DNA from: Halanaerobiales bacterium
Lineage (GTDB): Bacteria; Bacillota_F; Halanaerobiia; DY22613
Assembly (NCBI GenBank): GCA_023128035.1
Contig: JAGMES010000108.1
Location: forward strand, 1 to 14,677
Length of the DNA stretch: 14,677 nt
Reading direction: 5' to 3'
Part shown: one piece after another, positions 1-7,056 of the stretch
Position numbering within the stretch: position 1 is the first letter of the stretch
Layout: every line of letters begins with the position of its first letter
The notes under the pieces: model-generated
The model's input: the letters and a program-made list of their open reading frames with translations, nothing else
Told to the model about the DNA's origin: nothing
Database searches by the model: none
Translations under genes and position numbers: made by a program

Positions 1-3000
1 GAAGAATACTGGTTAGATACTTTTAGTGGAGAAATTCCTGTACTAAATATGCCTACTGATTATCCGCGACCATTAGAGGTTAATTATGCTGGTGAGGAGA
101 TAGATTTTGCAATAGATAAAGATGTAAGTGACAAATTAAAAGATTTAGCTAAGAAAAATGGTGCTACGTTGTACATGACTCTTTTGGCAGCATATAATGT
201 TCTGTTGTGTAAATACACTAATCAGGAAGATATAATAGTTGGTTCACCTATTGCTGGACGTCCACATGCAGATCTTGAAAAAATCATCGGTATGTTTGTT
301 AACACTTTAGCTTTGAGAAATTATCCTATGTTTGAAAAAACATTTATTGACTTCTTAATAGAAGTTAAGGAGAATACTTTTTTAGCTTTTGAGAATCAAG
401 ATTATCAATTTGAAATGTTGATAGAAAAGTTGGAATTAGAAAGGGATTTGAGTAGAAATCCATTGTTTGACACTATGTTTGTATTTCAGAATATAGAGAT
501 AGCTGAATATACAATTAACGACTTTAGATTTGTTCCATATAAATTTGAAAGCAAAGTAGCAAAATTTGATTTAACATTGCAAGCATCTGACTCACTAAAT
601 GGAATTAATTTTAGCTTAGGATATTCAACAAAATTATTTAAAAGAGAGACAATTGATAGATTTAAAAGGCATTTCATTAATATTTTAGAGGAAATCGTTG
701 AGAAACCTGAGATAAAAATTTCAGAGATTCAGTTTATTGCAGAGGAAGAAAAACAACAACTGTTATATGACTTTAACGCTACAGAGATCGACTATCAGTT
801 TAAGAAGATGGTTCATCAAATGTTTGAAGAACAAGTAGAACAATCTCCTAGTGCAGTAGCGTTAATTTTTGAAAATCAACAAATGACTTATGCTGAATTG
901 AATAAAAAGTCAAATCAATTAGCTAGATTTTTGCATAAAAAGAATATTCGTTCTGAAAAGATAGTAGCGATTATGGCAGAACGTTCTTTTGAAATGATTA
1001 TTGGAATCATCGGAGTGTTAAAAGCTGGAGGAGCATACTTACCGATAGATCCTACTTATCCAAAAGAGAGAATCCAGTTTATGCTTGAAGATAGCCAGAG
1101 TGAATTATTATTATCACAAAGCCATTTGATTGGCGATGGATTATTTAATGGTCAGATTATTTCTCTAGATGATAGTGAACTTTATAATGGTGATGATTCT
1201 AACCTTGATTTAGTTAATCAATGGGATAATCTTGCATATGTCATTTATACTTCTGGAACAACAGGCAAGCCGAAAGGGGTAATGATCGAACACAGAAACA
1301 TTGCAAATACTATCAATTGGAGGAGAAGCGAATATCAATTAAATTCAGAGGATCGTGTATTACAGTTATTCTCATATTCCTTTGATGGTTTTGTAACAAG
1401 TTTCTTTACTCCTATTGTATCAGGTTCAACAATTGTATTATTAAATGAAGATCAGCTTAAAGATCCGATAGCATTAAAAAACTGTATTGTTGCAAATAAT
1501 ATAACTCACTTTATCTCAGTTCCGTCACTTTATCGAACTATTTTAGAATATTTAACACTAGATGATGCTAAGTCATTGAGAATAATTGCGCTAGGTGGTG
1601 AAAAGTTAGATTCTAAATTAATAAGATTGAGTAAAGAAAAAAATCCTGATTTAGAGATAATAAACGAATATGGGCCAACTGAAAACAGTGTTACATCAAC
1701 ATTTATGCGAAACTTAGAACAAGATTCTTTAGTAACCATAGGTAAGCCTATCTCTAACACAAAGGTTTATATTTTAGATAAAAACGATAGATTAGTATCG
1801 ATTGGAGTACCAGGTCAGATATGTTTATCTGGAGAAGGGATCGCTAGAGGATATTTGAATAGACCAGAGTTAGAAGAAGAAAAATTTGTAATCAATCCAT
1901 ATACAGAAGAAAGAATGTATAAGACAGGTGATGCTGGTAGATGGTTGATAGATGGCACTATTGAGTTTTTGGGGAGAATTGATCATCAAGTGAAAATAAG
2001 AGGTTTTAGAGTAGAGACAGGAGAGATAGAAAGTGAGTTATTAAACTATGATGCAATCGTTCAAGTATATGTGATAGATTATATTGACCAGGGCGATACC
2101 TATTTAGTGGCTTATCTGGTTTGTGATGAAGGATATGAGTTAGTAACTACAGAGTTAAGAGAATATTTAGCTAAAAAATTGCCTAAGTATATGATCCCTT
2201 CTTTCTTTATAAAGCTAGAAAAAATGCCAGTTACGCTAAATGGTAAAGTTGATAGAAAAGCCTTACCAAAGCCAGATGGTCAGAAAAAATCATTTGCAAA
2301 ATATGTAGCTCCAGAAACAGAAATTGAAAAACAACTAGCAAAAATTTGGTCAGAAGTTTTAGGTGTTGAAAAGATAGGTATAAATGATAACTTTTATGAG
2401 TTGGGTGGACATTCAATTAAAGCTATAAAGATAGTAACAAAAACTAATCAAGAAAAACTTAATATTTCAGTTAGAGACATACTAACCTATGAGACAATAG
2501 CTAAAATATGTAATGAAGTAGTTTTGGAGCAGACCAAACCTACTCTAGAAGTAATACCAACTAGCAAGAAAGAAAAGTATAACAAAGACTTTACTGTAAC
2601 AACAGAGTATCCGCATTATTTCTCTTGTATAACAGGGGTTCTTTTAGAAAAATTAAAGTATGAATATAACTATGAGATGGAGAAAGGTTATATGTATGCA
2701 GTAGAAGGTGGAACTGTATTAACTTGTGAGTATTCTGAAGATGAACTATGGCCGTTTATGATTCCATTAGGAAAGTTAATTGGTTTCCCTACAAATTTAG
2801 AAAAATTGGGTGTATCTACGCATGAAAGATTTTTTGATTCTTTAGAAGAAATTTTGGAGTACTTTGATAAGCGATTGCAGAATAATAATGTGATTTTAGT
2901 AAGTGGGTCAACGTATTTCTTAAATTATTCACCAGATTATCATATTCAACCAGAAGAATGGATTAGTAAAACACAGATAAGAACAAGATTTGAAATAGAC

Positions 3001-3684
3001 GGAGTTCATTATTTGATTTTGGTTGATATTAGAGAAGATGGATATCTAGTTTATGACAGCACATATAATTATTTTGGGGAAATTCCAAAAGAAGATTTCC
3101 ATAATGCTTTAAAGGGAAACCGTGCTATGGATTTTATGAAAGGAACTTCAATATATGAGAATTGTCAATCGTATATGGTTCTTGAATTAAATGCTGATAG
3201 TCTTCAAAAATATGATTTAAAAGAACTAGGGATAGAAATTCTTCAAAAGATAATTGACGAATTCTTAGACTCGAAGAGAAAAGAAAGCATGATAAAAGGT
3301 AAAAAACACGTTGTCAGATTTGGTTTAGGCGCAATAGAAGAATTAAGACAAGTTGTTATAAATCATAAAAATCAAGAAGATATGTATAGTGAAGTACTTG
3401 CTTTTTTAGCAGAAATGTTGAATGGATGGAAGTATAAGTATATCTTCTTTGATGACTTTTTGAAAGATCTTGATAAATATTGTTCAATTTATAAGGATAT
3501 TGTGGAAGAAATAAATCATTCAATAAATCAATGTGATCTTTTATGTGCTAAGTGTGAAGATATGAAAAAAATTGAAGTTAATCTGAGTGAGTTTTTGGAG
3601 GAGATGATAAACAACTTAGAAGAAATGTACAATGATCAGGAGAAATTTTTCATAAAACTACAAGAAATATTGAATAGAAAATAA
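1..3684 (+). CDS. NRPS terminal module, 5'-partial: (C)-A-PCP-BtrH-like release domain
   Basis: This is the C-terminal 1227 residues of a larger synthetase. The frame is open from base 1, and residues 1-16 already read as condensation-domain sequence (EEYWLDTFSGEIPVLN). The ATG at 49 is therefore an internal Met, not the start. Domains, numbered from base 1: C-terminal half of a C domain (1 to about 260), A domain (about 268-755), PCP (about 770-845), a short linker, a BtrH/C39-like domain (about 865-1075) and a helical tail to 1227. The A domain keeps its core motifs (LKAGGAYLPIDP, YTSGTTGKPKG, YGPTE, GRIDHQVKIRGFR, NGKVDRKALP with Lys749). The PCP has LGGHS with phosphopantetheine Ser805. 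The catalytic HHxxxDG of the C domain lies upstream of the window. There is no thioesterase, reductase or terminal C domain. The gene ends in TAA directly against an intrinsic terminator, so this is the last gene of its transcript. The NRPS identity is certain; the release chemistry is inferred. Confidence 0.97.
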   Translation, partial: EEYWLDTFSGEIPVLNMPTDYPRPLEVNYAGEEIDFAIDKDVSDKLKDLAKKNGATLYMTLLAAYNVLLCKYTNQEDIIVGSPIAGRPHADLEKIIGMFVNTLALRNYPMFEKTFIDFLIEVKENTFLAFENQDYQFEMLIEKLELERDLSRNPLFDTMFVFQNIEIAEYTINDFRFVPYKFESKVAKFDLTLQASDSLNGINFSLGYSTKLFKRETIDRFKRHFINILEEIVEKPEIKISEIQFIAEEEKQQLLYDFNATEIDYQFKKMVHQMFEEQVEQSPSAVALIFENQQMTYAELNKKSNQLARFLHKKNIRSEKIVAIMAERSFEMIIGIIGVLKAGGAYLPIDPTYPKERIQFMLEDSQSELLLSQSHLIGDGLFNGQIISLDDSELYNGDDSNLDLVNQWDNLAYVIYTSGTTGKPKGVMIEHRNIANTINWRRSEYQLNSEDRVLQLFSYSFDGFVTSFFTPIVSGSTIVLLNEDQLKDPIALKNCIVANNITHFISVPSLYRTILEYLTLDDAKSLRIIALGGEKLDSKLIRLSKEKNPDLEIINEYGPTENSVTSTFMRNLEQDSLVTIGKPISNTKVYILDKNDRLVSIGVPGQICLSGEGIARGYLNRPELEEEKFVINPYTEERMYKTGDAGRWLIDGTIEFLGRIDHQVKIRGFRVETGEIESELLNYDAIVQVYVIDYIDQGDTYLVAYLVCDEGYELVTTELREYLAKKLPKYMIPSFFIKLEKMPVTLNGKVDRKALPKPDGQKKSFAKYVAPETEIEKQLAKIWSEVLGVEKIGINDNFYELGGHSIKAIKIVTKTNQEKLNISVRDILTYETIAKICNEVVLEQTKPTLEVIPTSKKEKYNKDFTVTTEYPHYFSCITGVLLEKLKYEYNYEMEKGYMYAVEGGTVLTCEYSEDELWPFMIPLGKLIGFPTNLEKLGVSTHERFFDSLEEILEYFDKRLQNNNVILVSGSTYFLNYSPDYHIQPEEWISKTQIRTRFEIDGVHYLILVDIREDGYLVYDSTYNYFGEIPKEDFHNALKGNRAMDFMKGTSIYENCQSYMVLELNADSLQKYDLKELGIEILQKIIDEFLDSKRKESMIKGKKHVVRFGLGAIEELRQVVINHKNQEDMYSEVLAFLAEMLNGWKYKYIFFDDFLKDLDKYCSIYKDIVEEINHSINQCDLLCAKCEDMKKIEVNLSEFLEEMINNLEEMYNDQEKFFIKLQEILNRK
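800..2270 (+). other. Adenylation domain of the terminal module, code DGTIAGEVT (partly Tyr-like)
   Basis: Aligned by hand to the GrsA Phe-activating domain, the pocket residues are Asp462, Gly463 and Thr466 (in SYSFDGFVTSFF), Ile505 (in THFISVPS), Ala530 and Gly532 (in IIALGGE), Glu556 (in NEYGPTE), Val564 and Thr565, with the invariant Lys749 in NGKVDR. The code DGTIAGEVT shares six of nine positions with a known bacterial Tyr code (DGTITAEVA). Because three positions differ, Tyr or another aromatic residue is only a tentative call. All nucleotide-binding motifs look intact, so the domain should be active. This module would install the residue that becomes the C-terminal acyl group presented to the release domain. 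Confidence 0.5.
2590..3681 (+). other. BtrH-type (C39 peptidase-like) C-terminal domain plus helical tail, candidate chain-release acyltransferase
   Basis: The region after the PCP matches no thioesterase, reductase or C domain. It begins YPHYFSCITG, with a candidate nucleophile Cys876 (codon 2626-2628), followed by the hydrophobic/glycine segment YAVEGGTVLTCEY. It then has an ILVSGSTYFL strand, a His in DGVHYLILVD (His1003, codon 3007-3009) and an Asp in YLVYDSTYN (Asp1019, codon 3055-3057). This Cys ... His ... Asp order, with the spacing and strand pattern seen, is that of papain/C39-like folds and of the BtrH N-terminal family. The following residues (about 1080-1227), including VVRFGLGAIEELRQVV, are helical and resemble the domain that usually follows BtrH_N (DUF4872-like). 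BtrH in butirosin biosynthesis transfers an acyl group from a carrier protein to an aminoglycoside amine. By analogy this domain would move the finished peptidyl chain from Ser805 to an amine. The assignment rests on remembered family features, not on a search. Confidence 0.65.
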
Positions 3685-3724
3685 TCAAAAGAGCAGGGAG
3701 ATCATTCCTGCTCTTTTGATTTGA
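3683..3724 (+). terminator. Intrinsic terminator after the first NRPS gene
   Basis: A perfect 15-bp inverted repeat (3683-3697 with 3707-3721) encloses a 9-base loop. Its G+C core is GAGCAGG/CCTGCTC, and the 3' side runs directly into TTTTGATTTG. The repeat starts on the last base of the TAA stop region. Because the A-run before the core pairs with the T-run after it, the U-tract is partly inside the extended stem, which is common for intrinsic terminators. It should separate transcription of the first synthetase from the second. Confidence 0.82.
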
Positions 3725-3799
3725 ATGATGATGGTATCAAAGGTGATATCTGTCATTTTCTAGGTATTGATAATCTGTTATTAGTCTCATTCACTTGAC

Positions 3800-3821
3800 T
3801 TTACTGGTAATTTACTGTAAA
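3800..3821. promoter_or_regulatory. Two tandem small dyads in the promoter spacer, possible operator
   Basis: TTTACTGGTAA (3800-3810) is followed immediately by TTTACTGTAAA (3811-3821). The first contains the dyad TTAC-TG-GTAA and the second the perfect dyad TTTAC-T-GTAAA. They are also near-identical direct repeats at an 11-base interval, about one helical turn. They fill the space between the -35 and -10 boxes, where a bound repressor would block polymerase. No regulator gene is visible in the window. In AT-rich DNA short dyads can arise by chance, so this is a candidate only. Confidence 0.35.
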
Positions 3822-3828
3822 ATATAAT
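3800..3828 (+). promoter_or_regulatory. Candidate sigma-A promoter for the second NRPS gene
   Basis: A perfect -10 box TATAAT (3823-3828) lies 17 bases after TTTACT (3800-3805), which differs from the TTGACA consensus at two positions. Initiation would fall near 3835, giving a leader of about 115 bases. A better-looking TTGACT at 3795-3800 is 22 bases from the -10 box, too far for normal spacing. The position between a terminator and the next start codon supports the call. Confidence 0.55.
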
Positions 3829-3939
3829 GTAAGGATTACCTAAAAATAGGATAGTTTAAATTGTAAGGTCATATTTCTTTATTATTACTACTATATTTTA
3901 TTATAAAGTATTCATATATAAAATATTTAGTTAAGAGAA
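3829..3939 (+). other. AT-rich untranslated leader of the second NRPS gene
   Basis: This stretch has no open frame with a plausible start and ribosome binding site. It contains a 4-bp hairpin CCTA-AAAA-TAGG (3839-3850) and a weak AT-only 9-bp inverted repeat (ATATTTTAT at 3893-3901 with ATAAAATAT at 3918-3926) that ends just before the ribosome binding site. Neither resembles a riboswitch or T-box: I see no T-box consensus sequence and no conserved aptamer core. In-frame stops at 3904, 3919 and 3928 rule out an upstream extension of the following gene. Confidence 0.5.
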
Positions 3940-3945
3940 GAGGGG
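3940..3945 (+). promoter_or_regulatory. Ribosome binding site that fixes the start of the second NRPS gene
   Basis: GAGGGG, within the purine-rich run AGAGAAGAGGGGAAG, ends six bases before the ATG at 3952. Stops in the same frame lie just upstream (the nearest is TAG at 3928), and the encoded protein begins at once with condensation-domain sequence, so this ATG is the start. Confidence 0.8.
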
Positions 3946-3951
3946 AAGCTA

Positions 3952-6900
3952 ATGAAATATGAAAGTTTTGAGTGCTCATCTGCTCAAAAAAGACTCTATA
4001 TGTTAAGAGAATTTAGTGGAGATAGTACATTTTATAATCTTCCACATGGAATGATTATTGAAGGAGACTTAGATCAGAATAAATTCTTAGAAGCTTTTAA
4101 TTCATTGATTGAGAGACATGAGGTATTAAGGACAGCATTTGAGTTTAAGAACGGGAAGATATTGCAATGTGTATATCAGCATGTCGATTTTTCGATAGAT
4201 TATAGTAAAGCAGATGAATTTGAACTTTATGAACTCATTAACAGTTTTATCAAGCCTTTTGATCTTAGCAAAGCTCCCTTAATGCGCGCAGAATTAGTTA
4301 AACTTGCAAAAGATAGATATCTATTTATGTTTGATATAGATCATATTATTACTGATGGCTTTTCAAATGGAATAATCGTTAATGAACTTATACAGCTTTA
4401 TTTAGGAAGAGAACTAGCAGAACTTGAAGTTCAATATGTGGATTTTGCAATATGGCAAAATGATTTGTTAAATAGTGAAATGATTAAAGAACAGGAGAAT
4501 TATTGGTCAAATGTTTTTAGTGGTCAACTACCAGTATTGAATCTGCCTTTAGATGAGAATAGACCTGAAAAAATGAGCTATGAAGGTAGAAATCTACATT
4601 TTGAATTGGATGAAGATTTAACCCATGAGATAAAAGAGTTATCTCGTGGTAGAGATGTCACTGTATTTATGTTTTTATTTGCGGTATACAATACTTTACT
4701 TGCAAAATACTCTGGTCAGGAAGATATTATTGTTGGAACACCAGTTGCAGGAAGGCAACATGCAGAATTGAGAAATACGGTAGGTTTCTTTGTAAATACA
4801 GTGGCTATGAGAAATTATCCTACCTTTGATAAACCGTTTTTGCTTTTATTAGAAGAGGTAAAAGAGAATGCTTTAAACGGTTACAAAAATCAAGATTATC
4901 AATTTGAAATGTTGATTGATAGATTGAACCTGGAGCGGGATTTGAGTAGAAATCCTCTTTTTGATACAATGTTTGTTTTCCAAAATATTAATAACTTCGA
5001 GCTTGAAATTGAAGGTTTAAAGTTTAGTCCATATGAATTTCCTGCTAAAACAGCTCAATTTGATATTAATCTTGAATGTCGGGAGATGGACAATCGTTTG
5101 GAGTTCAAGTTTCAGTATGCTACAAGAATATTTAGAAAATTGACAATAGAAAGATTTGCAGAACATTTTTGTAATATTATTAAAGAAGTTATTAATAATC
5201 CAGAAATTAGGATCGGGGATATAGAGGTTCTTTCAGAAAAAGAAATGCAACAGATAATATATGATTTTAATGATACCAAAACAGATTTTCCAAAGCATGT
5301 TACTATTCATCAATTGTTTGAAGAACAGGTATCTAAATCACCAGAAAAAATAGCTTTAAAATTTGAAGAGAAAGAAATGACCTACATAGAGTTAAATGAA
5401 AAAGCAAATCAATTAGCAAGATTTTTGCGAAACAAAGGTGTTAAACCTAATACTATTGTAGGAATATGTGTTGAACGTTCTTTTGAGATGATTATTGGTC
5501 TTCTGGGAATTTTAAAAGCTGGAGGAGCTTATCTGCCAATTGATCCAGATTATCCTATGGATAGAATTAATTTTACTTTAGAAGACAGTGGAACAAATAT
5601 TCTTCTAACAACCACTAATCTAGTGAATGGTATAAAATTTGATAAAAAAATTATTTCTCTTGACGATAAATCATTATACCATGGAGATTGTTCTAATTTT
5701 GAAAATATCAATAATCCTGCTGATCTCGCCTATATAATCTATACTTCTGGGACAACTGGAAGACCAAAAGGTGTAATGATTGAACATCGGAATGTAGTCA
5801 GGTTGCTCTTTAATGATAAATGTTTATTTGATTTTGATAGTCAGGATATTTGGACGATGTTCCATTCGTATTGTTTTGATTTTTCAGTATGGGAGATGTA
5901 TGGTGCACTCTTATATGGTGGTAAATTGGTAGTAATTCCAAAAATGATTGCTAGAAATCCATCTCAATATCTAGAACTTTTAAAAGAAAAAAGTGTAACA
6001 ATTTTAAATCAAACTCCATCAGCATTTTATAATCTGATTAATGAAGAGTTGCAACATCAAGATAGTAAGCTAGGATTAAGATATGTGATCTTTGGAGGTG
6101 AAGCTTTAAATCCACTTAAGTTAAAGGATTGGAAAGCAAAATATCCTTCAACAAAACTGATTAATATGTATGGGATTACAGAAACCACTGTACATGCAAC
6201 ATACAAAGAGATATCGGATTATGAAATTGAAATGAATATTAGCAATATTGGGAAACCAATACCAACTTTAACCTCATATGTCATGGATAAAAATATGAAC
6301 TTATTGCCGATAGGAGTACCTGGTGAGCTATGTGTTGGTGGTGCAGGTGTAGCGAGGGGGTATTTAAATCGCCCTGAATTAACAGAACAAAAATTTGTTC
6401 TTAATCCACATGTTCTAGGGGAAAGAATTTATCGGTCTGGAGATCTGGTAAAACTATTAGCAAATGGTGATATGGAGTATTTAGGTAGGATTGATCATCA
6501 AGTAAAAATTAGAGGCTTTCGAATAGAGCTAGGTGAGATTGAAAGTCATTTATTGATACATGAAAGAATCAAAAATGCTGTTGTCACAGCTCTTACTGAT
6601 CAAAATAATGTTAAATATATTTGCGCATATATAGTGGAAGTCAGAGAAGTTTCCATAGTAGAGCTAAGATCACACTTAGCAACAATCTTACCTGACTATA
6701 TGATCCCACAATATTTTATAAAATTAGATCAAATACCTTTAACATCAAATGGTAAGATTGACCTAAAAGCATTACCAGAACCGACTGATAAGATTGTGAC
6801 AGGAATCGAATATGTAGCTCCGACTAATGAAATTGAAGTAAAACTGGCTGACTTTTGGTCAGAAATATTAGCAGTAGAGAAAATCGGGGTGAATGATGAT

Positions 6901-7056
6901 TTTTTCGCTTTGGGTGGACATTCTTTAAAAGCAATGCAACTATCACGAAAAGTATCTAAAGAATTCAATAAAGAACTTCCACTACGCATTATTTTCAGAT
7001 TACCAACTATCAGAGATTTAGCGAAATATATTCTTGGAGAAAAAGAGGCCAGATAT
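3952..7056 (+). other. Module 1 of the second NRPS: C-A-PCP, predicted Thr
   Basis: C1 starts with the SSAQKRLYML motif and has DHIITDG at residues 130-136. The second His (131), the catalytic one, is present, but the first His of HHxxxDG is Asp. A1 pocket residues are Asp643, Phe644 and Trp647 (FDFSVWE), Asn686 (ILNQTPS), Ile713 and Gly715 (VIFGGEA), Met739 (NMYGITE), Val747, His748 and Lys935. The result DFWNIGMVH-K is an exact match to the classic Thr code. The A10 motif reads NGKIDLKALP, with Leu where Arg is usual after the Asp. The carrier Ser is Ser991 in LGGHS. The module sits at the protein's N terminus, so C1 must accept its donor in trans. Confidence 0.9.

Noticed and set aside
49..51. 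ATG at 49 as the start of the first gene
   Set aside because: The frame is open from base 1 and residues before the ATG are conserved condensation-domain sequence; there is no ribosome binding site. It is an internal Met of a truncated gene.
486..677. Minus-strand open frame of 63 codons
   Set aside because: It lies wholly opposite the well-conserved C domain, has no recognisable protein features and is explained as an antisense shadow.
1530..1760. Minus-strand open frame of 76 codons
   Set aside because: It is antisense to the A4-A5 core of the first adenylation domain and has no independent support.
2231..2416. Minus-strand open frame of 61 codons
   Set aside because: It is antisense to the A10-PCP region; its hydrophobic look is only the complement of the coding strand.
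2590..3681. Terminal thioesterase, reductase or terminal C domain in the first gene
   Set aside because: There is no GxSxG nucleophile elbow, no NAD(P)-binding glycine motif and no HHxxxDG after the PCP. The Cys/His/Asp pattern fits a BtrH/C39-like fold better.
2590..3681. A true C39 leader peptidase for a ribosomal peptide
   Set aside because: The domain is fused to an NRPS carrier, with no ABC transporter and no precursor peptide in view, so acyl transfer is the simpler reading.
3795..3828. TTGACT at 3795-3800 as the -35 box
   Set aside because: It is closer to consensus, but its 22-base distance from TATAAT is too long for a normal sigma-A promoter; TTTACT at 3800 gives 17.
3829..3951. 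Riboswitch or T-box leader before the second gene
   Set aside because: I see only short AT-rich hairpins, no conserved aptamer core, no T-box sequence and no terminator/antiterminator pair.
6729..6989. Minus-strand open frame of 86 codons
   Set aside because: It is antisense to the A10 and PCP motifs of module 1 in the second gene, which are clearly coding on the plus strand.
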